From NCBI GenBank assembly GCA_947561715.1, contig OX387198.1, forward strand, positions 7,006,001 through 7,070,000: a DNA stretch of 64,000 nucleotides, read 5' to 3'. The notes under the pieces were generated by a model that made no database searches, was not told the origin of the DNA, and saw only the letters and a program-made list of their open reading frames with translations. Below are positions 50,691-64,000 of the stretch, piece after piece; position 1 is the first letter of the stretch, and each line of letters starts with the position of its first letter. The position numbers and the translations under genes are program-made. The stretch comes from Ascidia mentula (Eukaryota > Chordata > Ascidiacea > Phlebobranchia > Ascidiidae).

Positions 50691-53026
50691 TCAATGAAGG
50701 CACTCTTTGAACTCAGTGCCGTACACAAACTCTGTAACGGAGAGAAGCACTTTCGGCCTCGCGTCGTGGTTCAATTTGTTGCACAGCGCCCTTTCGCGGC
50801 TGTTACGGAAGTTTTCAATGAGCATGCGCGTGCGACATTCAGGTTTGCGCAACCAGTCGAAATACTTCCGGTACTCTCTGTCGTCTTTGTGTAACCGAAG
50901 CAGGTACGCGGCCAAGGCTTTTGGTGACTCAAAATCGTCCGCGTGTATGAAAGATCCGGTAGGTGCCACTTTCTCCAGGTCTTTGCGTGTCGGTCCCCAC
51001 ACCACGGGCACCATGCTGGAGGCAACCGCGTTGCCCCAGAAGTTCTCGGTGATGTAGTCTTTGCAGTGATAGGAGCTCTCAAACGCGAGGTAGAATTTAA
51101 ACTGGTCGCGTCGCTCGCGAGACATGCTGTCTATTTCCATCTTGTTGTTGAAACATTTGCCGTAGCGGTGAACCGGCAGCCCTGCTTTAACCAATTCGTC
51201 GACGTATTTCATTCGATCTTTAGCACCTTTGGTCATTCCGCAGTTGCTGACGACCCAAAGCTGGAAAAATGTTCAGATTATCAGTTAGGCCTACTGCGGT
51301 TGTGGCATCGCACACATAAAATAAGCACTGGTTGTATAACTTTGACTTTTATAGCCATTTCCGCCTTCGGTTAAAATAGAAAAGGTGGTATGCGATTTAC
51401 CACATTACGTTAAAACTTACATGCAGAAATCAAAAAGCCGTTATAAGTACAATCTTGATTCGGTAAAATTATGTAGCAAGGTCGTAATAATCACCTGTCC
51501 TATTGGTACATATAAGCATAGACTACAAGTTCACACCCAGCATTAAATAAGGCAAGGTCTGCTGTGTAATTTACTCACAGCAACTTCCTTCTTTTGCGGA
51601 AGTACCCGATCCAAGCGTCCTTGCGCTTCAGGAAGCATCTGGTGATTAAAACGAATGTAGGGATAATAAATGTCCGAGTCGAGCCGATACGTCATTGTCC
51701 AGTTGATAAAGCCGTTATCGAACTTTGCGAAATCACGGCCCTCGGCATGCAATGCGTGACTTGGACTTTCCATCGAGTAGAAGACAAAAAACTGATCCGA
51801 ATCTCTGAAGAGAAAAAAAAAGTTTGTAGGAATCTCCTGATAGCTTTACGGCCAACAGAAACTTCTCAACAGGTTTTTTTAAGCAACTTCCGTACAGAAT
51901 CCCAAGTCGTTTGTTTGACCAAGTTCTTCCTTAATTTATATACGAGGAGAAAATTTCCAGTTTCTAATTCGCATGGGCAGTTAGTCGTGGCTGATGCAAA
52001 AAGGTGATTTTTTGTCCCCGACCTTTGAAAATAGGCAAACAAACTACATAATTTAAGTCTCGCATGGCAATTTGTGACACATCAGCCATGGAATTCTTAC
52101 CGGAACGGCCGTTTAGGATTACTTTAACGCTTAGTACATGCTTTACAGCGTCACGCAACTGTTCAAGATGATGTTGTTTTTATATTTTTGCCATGACTTT
52201 TCTGAACATAACTACGAAACCGTTTGAGATCCTAACAACCCGCACGTTTGCACACAAAATCTCCTGTAATATCACCTGTAATGACGCCACGGCATGTACT
52301 CCTCGTCCAACGCAGTGTAGTGGAAAACCACGGCACTGGCGTCCTGAATAGCGTTTCTGTCATAAGTAAAATAACAATTGTCGACTTGGGAGCCGTCCTT
52401 CACACCTTCGTCCAAGTGACCCCACGGGTGACTCCAGACCAGCACCGTCTTCACTTCCCTTATTTACAAGCATACATTGTAGTAGTTCAAAGGTCACACT
52501 ACAGTCATACCAAGCTGCACTGTTGTTGGGATTTTATATCGAAACAGTGGCCATTTGTATGCAGCTTACAAAATACACGATAGCGCATACGGGTTTTCTA
52601 CGGAGCTATATTTCAACTTCACGCGATTAGAAAAACCGGAAGGTTTGACACCAACTTGGCCTTGTTAATTGACACTTTTAAGCTTTGTCCAAGTGCATGT
52701 TAATGTCGATACATTATCATGCCGAGGTAATGCAAGGTATTAGCATTGCGGTTCTATATCATGCAAATTCTAAAATGATCTTGGGTGCGTAATTAGTAAT
52801 CTTAGCTAATACCCGTGCAACTTGTACATTTTGCGAAGTAACGGTTCATTCTTTACCTTTCCTTGCGTATCGAGATCGCTCCAGAGCTGCTGCCGTAGCG
52901 CGGAACATTCTCCTCCAGGTATCGTCGTAGTATAACGACAAATAAGCACAGGATAAGGCACACGATAAAAAGTTTTTGCAGCTTGGGCCTGGCACTTAGT
53001 CTGGTCACGGTATGCCTTACCTTCAT
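50691..53026 (-). CDS. FUT-G, alpha-1,3-fucosyltransferase (GT10)
   Basis: Four exons: 52857-53026, 52276-52458, 51579-51804 and 50691-51260, phases 2/2/0, 382 aa. Start MKVRHTVTRL; hydrophobic anchor about residues 19-34 (KLFIVCLILCLFVVIL) followed by a charged stem within the same exon. Catalytic exons: VWSHPWGHLDEG, DNCYFTYDRN, ASAVVFHYTALDEE, ESPSHALHAEGR, GFINWTMTYRLDSDIY, LWVVSNCG, FYLAFESSYHCKDYITENFW and VPVVWGPTRKD; it ends FKECLH. It departs from paralogues at FESSYHCKDYITEN (FENAVHC, TEK elsewhere), so the donor site may be tuned differently. It groups with FUT-H by its 183/226-nt exon pair. An in-frame upstream ATG exists, but a good 3' splice acceptor lies 5 nt before the chosen ATG. 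Confidence 0.87.
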
Positions 53027-53031
53027 TGCGC

Positions 53032-53033
53032 CT
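53032..53033 (-). promoter_or_regulatory. possible splice or trans-splice acceptor before FUT-G ATG
   Basis: On the minus strand a T-rich tract runs into GTGTGCAG, followed by GCGCA and the ATG. Such an acceptor fits a 5' UTR intron or, if this is a tunicate, spliced-leader addition. Inference only. Confidence 0.3.
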
Positions 53034-53288
53034 GCACACGCTAAATGTAAAAAAGTCGTCATGATATTTCCCAAATTAAGAAACGCGAAACGTCGGTAAA
53101 CGACAAACTTAGTTAAAAAACACGTTTGAATTTTTTGTGCAGAATGAGACTTCTAATAGTAACACTGTGAACGCTGCCCACTGTCAAAGCAAAGTATTTG
53201 GAAGCTGGATCATTGTATTCTATGCATGGTTAGAAAGTGAAAAATTAAGATGGCTTTCATTTCTCTTGCGTTTAGCCGTAATCAAAAC

Positions 53289-53348
53289 AGTGAAACTAAA
53301 TGCCTACATACACATATTGTCAAACGTTGTCAGGCATTTAGTTTCACT
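53289..53348. repeat. perfect 17-bp inverted repeat with 26-nt loop
   Basis: Arms 53289-53305 and 53332-53348 (AGTGAAACTAAATGCCT and its complement) are fully complementary, with weaker pairing continuing outward. About 260 bases upstream of the FUT-G start codon. It could be a hairpin RNA precursor or a tiny inverted-repeat element. Confidence 0.7.
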
Positions 53349-53481
53349 ATTTCGGTTATAAACGACGATGCTTAGCTCAAGCTTTATTTCCGCAAGGCGT
53401 CCATCAAGCCTATAATGAACGCAGACAAATGTGATAACTTTAATACTATTATCGCTGCTGTTCTTTGATTCGCAACATCGA

Positions 53482-53632
53482 TTTAATAAATGCGAATTAC
53501 CGACACCAAATCTACCAGGTATTCAGATGCCTAATCCACCTTCACTGTACAAGAAACGTAACTCAAAGCGCAATATAATGTCTCGTGCGTGCATTTAAAC
53601 CACACTATAGGACTACCTTTTCCAGCTTGAAC
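53482..53632. repeat. dispersed repeat, copy 1
   Basis: About 150 bases sharing GACACCAAATCTACCAGGTAT, CCACCTTCACT-like and TTTAAACC blocks with 55702-55845 in direct orientation. No coding potential. Origin not identified. Confidence 0.6.
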
Positions 53633-55701
53633 GGTTGTTATTCCAGCCTAACGACACCACTTTTTTGTTTAGAGAAATAACACGATCTCCGTTGGGTTTC
53701 AAGGAACGACTCGCAACCGTTCCGAATGTAACAAAATACCCTTTGTGTTGTTGTTTTTCCGGGCGTTGATGAGGGCTAACGGTCGGTGGCGCGCGCCCTT
53801 CTGTCGAAGAGAAATGCACTACGCAAAGTAAAACTACGCTTTGTGGACCAAGCATAGAAAAATACAAGGCAATTCGACACATAGTCTTACTGTGTGTGGT
53901 TAGATTGGTTTAATTGGAGGCACACTCCAAACAAACAATCAATCACAAACTACTGAAAACAAAGTTTTGCGATTCGGGATAACTGCTTTAAACTATTTAA
54001 TTGTGGTGTCAGATGTTTCGGGGCCGAAATCTTCATGTAACGCGGCAACAGCAAAACTGCTATAAAAAACGTTGGGGAAGCCCCTAATTCTAGAAGTGAT
54101 TTGCTGGTGACAAGGGACAACTTAATCCTACGCTGCTTCTTGGGTTATTGTGTATCATGCTCTTTGTATTGTTATTGGTCGTTAACGAAAATAGTGCCCT
54201 GAACAATTCCACGCATCGGTTTTGGTAGCAATACACAAGCAATTGCCTGCAAAATCACTTACTGTTGGAATAGTGAAGGGTCCGCTATCTATTCTGTCTC
54301 CCTTTTTCAACGAACGACCAGCTTTATAGTAAATACTAATTCAAATAGATTGTGCGATATTATCTGGATCCCATATAGAAGCTGAGGTTGGTCGACAATT
54401 AACTTATACGCATAGAAAAAGAATCTGATTCCATTAAACGTAGGCATAACAATCAAGATTTATCCGAGAAATTATTTCGTCGATCGTGTTCTTGCAGCAG
54501 TTGATACATTGAAAATAGTACCACAGTTTTCAAATCTATACAATGAAATAAAACGAAACGTTGTTTATCCGATCGGTTGCACGTTTATGTATAATCAAAG
54601 ACCATTTCAATTTTTCACGAAGGTCAACGCTATAACATTGATTGTCAAATGAGAACAATACTATATGTGCAACTATAGCTGTTACACAACTACAAGTCTC
54701 TTTTCCTCGCTGTTCTCTGTATGGCTTCGACACATGTATTATGGATGTGAATTCATAACTGACTGAAACCCGATATCCATTGCAACACCCTGGCATTTAT
54801 AAAATCATAATTTCTCGTTTGGTCGGACGACGAAATTTTCCACCACACTGCGATAAAGACACAAATTTTCACAACCAACGACCACAAAAACATTGCTAAA
54901 TTCATGGTCTTCTGTCAATTTTCTTTATCCCCAACTTGATCAACACAACCTGACAATGGCACGGAAAACAACACAACTTACAGTATAACAAATTTGTTGA
55001 CATTCGAGGTCACAACACAACTGGGCAACTAATGGACAGAAAACTATCACCAACTACTGTAGTTCGTGTTCGTGCAAGAAGAGCGTGGGTTGATGTCATG
55101 TACAAATCACCAAGCCAGCTATATCAACGTTGCAGTCAAATACGACAAGATAAACAACTGTTACACAAGCGAAAATTCCTTGTTTCCATTCAAATTAACA
55201 ACGGAAGCTTTTCACAAGAATAATCATAACAACGACCGACCGACTTCTACTTCAATAAAAAACCGACATCAGAAGAAAAAACAAACAACAACAGAAAATC
55301 TTCTTCAGTGAAAGCAGTATTGGCACAAAATTTGTTTTATTATGCCACCAATTCTATACACACGACAAGGATATCAACCAGACGAAATGCGACACAGCTT
55401 GTCGTTTAAAGCTATAACCCAACCATTAAATGGGCACTCAAGGTACTTGAGATTTATCACTAGTCTCGCTCACAATTTGGGTTTTGTTTGAAGAAATTGC
55501 AGTCGCAACTAAAGTTTTGAACTTTCGTATATTTGTTGGTAATGAAAAGGAATGCGACTTCCCCTGTGTTAACTTAATATGTTTTGGCGGCAATTAAACG
55601 TTATAAAAGAGACTTTTATATAATGTTATTGAAGCGACCTTTATATGTAACATGGTTTAATGTCATAAAACAGGGACAAGACTTACTTGGGTAAGCAAAG
55701 G

Positions 55702-55845
55702 CGATTTAATATATGCGTACTATTGACACCAAATCTACCAGGTATTTAGACGCCTAATTCACCTTCACTTTGCAAGGAACGTTACCGTAAGCGGAATTTA
55801 ATTTCTCCTGCGTGGGATTTAAACCGGATAGGTTAACCTTTTCAA
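55702..55845. repeat. dispersed repeat, copy 2
   Basis: Diverged direct copy of 53482-53632, about 2.2 kb away. See copy 1. Confidence 0.6.
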
Positions 55846-56711
55846 ATGGACAAGACTTACTTGGTTGGAACGTCACGTTTTAGAAGTCATACCCAGTATG
55901 CGAAAACACAACGGATTATTTTTTCGTGCAAATTAAATCATTTCGGTAAGAAAATGCTTTTATTTTCAGCACTGACACCAATAATCACACCTGTTCCTTT
56001 GGCTAAAATATTGTATAATATAGCCTTTAAAGCAGAAATGAATTTAAGCTAGGCGTTTGCCAAGTTGGAAACATTGCCAGGATATAACGTTCAGCCAAAT
56101 ACCCACCGAAATTTTTGGGCATTGGTTACACATTGTCAAACACGTTTATGAGCGTTACCAATGTGTAATGTTAAGTCTCGAAAACTTTAGGATTTTGTTC
56201 AGCCAGGGAAACCACCTGTCGCGAGCTTTCCAGTGCTTAGTTTGTTTGGTCATCTTCTGTCATAATGATAATGAAGAGACGAATCTGATACTTTTACGAG
56301 CAATGTATTGTGTAAATGAATTGTAGAGCGCCATAGAAAAACAAGCGAAATAGAAAACAATTGTAATGTCATCAACGGCGTCTTTTGCTCAGTTGACTTT
56401 TGGGTCAAAATTATAGTAAACGACAAAACACTGGCCAGGTATTAAACAAGCCTTTGTGCCACTTGGGACATTTGTCCGTCGCGTTGTTTTCCTTTCTCTA
56501 ATCCAGTATTTTGTAAAACAAGGTTTCGCAGCTCTGGTATGTCCATAGACAAAATGAACTTCAACACTGAAGATATTTGCGTTTAAGGAAGTCCTGAGGC
56601 CCCATTACACAAGGTCACTATTGAGGTGGGGGTCCCACAGAATCAGCAAAATTGGTCATAGACTCCCAGTTGAAAAACCCCGTTACAGAGAAACAATCTA
56701 ATGAGTTAACT

Positions 56712-59253
56712 CTACAACAAACATTCGCTAAATTCGTTGACAAATAAAAAGTTGGCGATCGAAGAGTACGTCTTGGGTTTTTTGTCTGTTTTTAGCTTCT
56801 GGCAAAGCGCTTTCTCCTGTGTGTTCTTTAGCCTACGGAATAATAACTTGGTTTTCGTTTCTGGGAATTCAATCCAGCGCAAATACGCTCTGTACTCATC
56901 GTCATGCTTATCCAGGTGATTTAAGTACTCCACGAGTTTCTCCGGAGAAGCAAAATCTTCCGCGAAAATAAAAGAGTTGGGGGGCGCCACGCGTTCCACG
57001 TCGGCCCTGGAAGGGCCCCAAACCACTGGGACGCGCCCAGCTGCTATCGCGTTGGCCCAAAACTTCTCGGTAATATAATCTCGACAATGTAATGCGTTTT
57101 CGAAACTGAGGTAGAATTTGTAGGCTCTGTGTTGCTTCAGGGTAAAAGCGTTGTATTCTTTTCCGTTATTGAAGCAGCCGCCGTAGCGATGGACGCGAAG
57201 ACCAGCTTTTACGAGTGTTTCCACGTATTCCAGGCGCCTCTTGGATCCTTCGGAAAAATCGCAGTTGCTCACCACCCACAGCTGCTCACACAAAAATCAT
57301 GTTAAAACGAGATTGGATCAACGAAAGGTGAAAGCATTCGTACAATTCTAAGGTAAAATATGAAGGTTTTTCTTTGTGAGTTTTTGTCATGCAGGAGTTA
57401 TTTCTAGTTGTGTGTGGCATGACAGTTTTTTTGATCGAGTAAAAATAATTTTCGGTCATTACTTATAGACAAATTCATTTGTTTCGCAAAGCAGTATAAT
57501 CAGAATAACCAACATCTAGCGTCGATCTGTTGAATAGTGGCCGTGGCAACGTAATCATTCACAACCTACCGCAGGTGGACCACTTTTCCAATTGCAGGCG
57601 GTGAAATGCAGACAATGAACATTGCTATCCACTATAGTATGTTTCGCACGATTAATTTTAAAACGTGGTAGTGTCACGTGATCTCCTCCTACATAAAGGA
57701 TCCCAAGGGCATTCAATTCTACATAGTTTTGTGTGCACCGCTGTTCCGCTACGTTGAAGTCGGTTATGAAACTACAACAACACCCACCGCCAATTCGCTT
57801 TTGTCGGCCATTAGTTTTTCTACGTGGTCGGGTGGTGCGTTTAAAAACTCGTCACCCATAGCTCGATACGGATAGTAAACATCTGAATCCCTTCGATACG
57901 TCATTGTCCAGTTGATAAAGTGGCCGTCGAAGATTTTTAGATCTCGGTGTTCCACGTTTCGGATGTAACTCGGGCTTTCCACTGAGTAGAAGACGAATCG
58001 CTGGGCGTAATCCCTGCAAAGTATGACCAATTGAAGTCATTCCTATCAAACGATTTCCGGACTAAAAGCAATGTTAGCACACTATGAACATTTTGAAACC
58101 TGAAATTTCAAAGTTGAAATCTATTGGAAATACATATTTCCAAAATGTGACTTAAAAAAATCTGTCAATGACTGAAACCTGTAGTGATAGGTGGGTACTA
58201 TATACTGTAGTTCCAAGACCCTGTTTAAAAGGAAATCCCGCAAACAGTCGTTCGATTAAAAATTACTATTGGCGGTAACAGTGAGAGCAAATGTTGTTGA
58301 GAATGATAATTTGGGTAAAAAACTCTGTGTATCAAGTCGCTCCTCAAACTAATTTTATTTAATTATTAACCCGTCCACAAATGCTGGGTTTGTGTGGAGT
58401 GACGATGTCAACGTTACTATAACACGCGTATACGCTATAGATCCGCTTTACACTATGGATGGTTTAGAAAATACAAGGCATCGATCGTTTCGACTAAATT
58501 GACGCATGATTTCTGACTAATCGAAGAGAACAAATCCACACAAACAACGTGACAAAAAAATTACTGACTCCAATTCCTGAGGCTTGTTTTAAAGCAAATT
58601 TAGCATTGCACCTGCTAGCAGACTTATACAATCTTATGTGATCTCATTCTGTGTATTTTTTCTTTTCAAGGGATTTTGAGATATATATGTACATTACCTG
58701 TAGTGTCCCCAGGGCAAGGGTTCGTTATCGAAAGAGCTGTAATGAAAAACGACGGCACTAGCGTCTTTCAGCTTATTTCTGTCGTAGGTGAAAACACAGT
58801 CGTCCACCTTTAACCCATCTATGATTCCTTCATCCGTTCTATTCCAAGGGTGTGTCCATACTACCACTTCCTTCACATTCCTAAACAAAAACGACATCGC
58901 CATAGTATTTTTCTATCAATCAATGGCTGGATCCAGCGCGTTGTCATTTTGCAGAACTATTGCGCCGCCCCTATGCGCCTATGAAACAACTTAGCTTCAT
59001 TGAAACGCCGGAAATTGGCCGTCCTTATAGGGCCTACCGCGACAACGATACAACTGATATATGGAGCTTTCAAGGATCGACTTAATTTCAAAAGTTTAGA
59101 AAAATCATGGTCACTGGTGACTAACCTGTTATTTCGCTTTTGAATGTGTTTCTCTAATGGTAAAAGCGGTTTTCTTTTGGACCATAGGAATCTGGCCACA
59201 GTAACAAGCAACGCAATAGCAGCAAATTTTGCAAGAAAGCTTCTGCGGATCAT
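56712..59253 (-). CDS. FUT-H, alpha-1,3-fucosyltransferase (GT10)
   Basis: Four exons: 59126-59253, 58698-58880, 57788-58013 and 56712-57281, phases 2/2/0, 368 aa. Start MIRRSFLAKF with hydrophobic anchor about residues 6-24 and a basic stem (EKHIQKRNNR). The chosen ATG gives a 128-nt first exon, the same length as FUT-A; another ATG 10 codons upstream is in frame. Catalytic exons: VWTHPWNRTDEG (Asn replaces the Gly of the common HPWG, making an NRT sequon), DDCVFTYDRNK, ASAVVFHYSSFD, ESPSYIRNVEHR, HFINWTMTYRRDSDVY, LWVVSNCD, FYLSFENALHCRDYITEKFW and VPVVWGPSRAD; it ends SECLL. The shortest of the eight proteins. Promoter presumed in 59254 onward. Confidence 0.88.
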
Positions 59254-61005
59254 CTTGAAGTTTACCAATATCGTGTGGCCCAAGTTGTTTTATTTATTAC
59301 ACTGCCTACACCTTTATTTGAACAGAAGTAGTTACGCCCCAGCGTAAGTGTCTAGCACATGCCTATAGGTAAGTCTGCACGAAAGCTATTTGGGGATCGT
59401 GTCGTTCGTTTCAGCAGTAAGGGATGGCATGACGAGAACTTCCTCGTTCGTTAAAGTACAGTTCTTTGGCCTATTGTATTGAACGCTGGATAAAACTGCC
59501 CGCTAAGCTACTATAGCTGTAATAAGCAGTGACAAATTGTTCTGACTGAACGGGATACGCCGATATTAGTGCACGAACCCGTTGAGTCATAAGCCATCTG
59601 ATACAGCTGCTGCATTTTGCTTCAAGTAGAAGGTTAGCGTGATTTTGACATGCTGATTCTTCAACTCAACTCATTTAACTGGGGCTTGTCATCAAATGGC
59701 CGAAATGTAAACAAACCGTATATCAACCAACAAAAACCGAAGAGCATCCTTTAGCAACGTTTACAAAATCGTCATCGAGCTGGATAACACATTTATACGT
59801 TCTGTTTTTTGTGGTAAAACCGCTGAAGCTCCATCTAAATGCCAGGTGATGGGTTCATGAAATGCTGGTTTTCTTCTATTCCTTGCCATTCAAGCGTGTC
59901 GGCAAATAATGGACCCGTCTTCACGTCAGTCCACAGGGTTGGGTTTTTTGTGACTACAAACTGTCAATAACAACGGGGTGATGTGTGGCGCCATAGAAAT
60001 AAGTCTGTGAAACGAAATAAATTACATGTAATTTTATTATATATGGCTGGTGTACACAGCAGTATGCTGCCAAACTTTTTTAAGTCAAGATAGTTTTGTA
60101 TTTATTATTTCCTAAAAAACATTTGTCGCAAGTGTCATACGACCAAAAAGGCTGATATTTTGTTGTGCTCACAAATAAGTTTGTTCTTTTAAAATGCAGC
60201 AAAAGTGACGGGCCCGCCGAGAGCGTACATTTTTCGTATCTCCCTCCGACTTTAGAAAAAGTGACTTTGATTCAGCTAATACAGCAACTGATTGTGTGAT
60301 GCCGCGGTTTCCTCAAAACTTTCGAAAATGGTTTCGATAGAATTAAAATGTAAATCATCTATTATAGGTGGTGATAATATCAGCAGTTCAGTTACACAAG
60401 GCTGATACAGCTTACTGCGTAATTTGAAATTAGAAATCTACTTGGTAGAGATTGTATATTTACCAGAATTTTTTTTTCTTTCTTATAAAACTAAACCATA
60501 GGACTGGCTTAATAGAGCCCAGCATGCTTTTCATCTTTCAAAATTTTTCAATCGAAACTTCATAAATGAGACAGTTCATATTAACCAAGCCGTTTGTGGA
60601 GTAAAACCTCACCCTTGACAAACCGGCAAAGGCAACATGCTATGATAAGCTTGTGTATTGTCATGGACAGCTACATAGGTACACAAAAATAAACCGCTAT
60701 ACACATTAACACAAACATTAGTGCGGTAGGTACATGGCGGCATATGTGTAAATAAAATAACACAGTACTACATAGGCAAAGGGAACATACACGTGTTGAT
60801 TGCTCAAGCTTCAAAATACGCGACAAGGACGAAACAACGTAAATGAATAAAACTGTGTGCGCACATAACAGTGAAAATTTGATTTAGACACGACATTGGT
60901 ACCGGTAAAATAATATGTACAAAAATGCCATGGCTAGGTAGAGAACCAGAGTGTTTTGATGGTGTAGAAGTGTGTCATAATTTACAAATATTAATTCAAC
61001 GAACT
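59254..61005. other. intergenic, FUT-H 5' flank to HPD 3' end
   Basis: About 1.75 kb without a supported gene or repeat. It should hold the FUT-H promoter and the HPD 3' UTR. I found no clear AATAAA for HPD close to its stop. Confidence 0.4.
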
Positions 61006-63944
<2,939 letters not shown>

Positions 63945-64000
63945 CTTTACCAAAAGTAAACACATACAGTATCTCTTCTATAAAAGGTTTTATTCTTAAC

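Larger units (their letters stand above)
53027..56711. other. intergenic, FUT-G 5' flank to FUT-H 3' end
   Basis: About 3.7 kb containing the hairpin at 53289-53348 and a pair of related dispersed repeats. An 89-codon minus-strand frame at 53613-53882 has a signal-peptide-like start, but lies partly on repeat DNA and has no known match. No gene supported. Confidence 0.4.

Noticed and set aside
53613-53882. 89-codon minus-strand frame with signal-peptide-like start
   Set aside because: Overlaps the edge of a dispersed repeat, no recognisable mature peptide or cysteine pattern, no partner exons.

Overview
The window reads as AT-rich eukaryotic nuclear DNA with compact introns. Every protein gene I can build lies on the minus strand. 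The content (an animal Ras-pathway scaffold, an animal-type tyrosine catabolism gene, a metazoan-type GT10 fucosyltransferase family and an animal CMC/EnSpm DNA transposon) points to an invertebrate animal. Gene compactness and protein flavour suggest a tunicate such as Ciona; that assignment is inference, not proof. Gene models were built by hand from open frames, GT/AG (one GC/AG) splice sites and matching intron phases.

Layout, left to right. (1) 310-5805: first nine coding exons of a KSR (kinase suppressor of Ras) gene; its C1 and kinase domains lie off the left edge. (2) 6992-59253: a head-to-tail array of eight alpha-1,3-fucosyltransferase (GT10) genes, called FUT-A to FUT-H here. Each encodes a type II membrane protein: a first exon with a signal anchor, in some genes an extra stem exon, then three catalytic exons whose boundary phases (2, 2, 0) are the same in all eight. 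(3) 61006-63944: the last eight visible exons of 4-hydroxyphenylpyruvate dioxygenase (HPD), running off the right edge.

The fucosyltransferases form subgroups. B-F share a 207/229-nt exon pair, G and H a 183/226-nt pair, and A has 219/226 plus a longer C-terminus. FUT-D, -E and -F sit in three direct copies of a roughly 6.14-kb segment (about 23961-49080). FUT-B and FUT-C are nearly identical over the last two exons and the intron between them but differ strongly in the first exon and second intron, which looks like gene conversion.

Mobile DNA: a 6174-bp CMC/EnSpm transposon (41733-47906) that looks whole sits in an intron of FUT-F with a TA target duplication, and FUT-D and FUT-E preserve the empty site. 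A fold-back MITE lies in FUT-A intron 1 (9664-10071). A G-rich inverted-terminus insertion (about 25231-26203) marks only the first duplicated unit. Functionally, the array would be a set of Golgi enzymes adding fucose to glycans, probably with shared catalytic chemistry but different anchoring and stem regions. KSR and HPD are unrelated single-copy-type neighbours.
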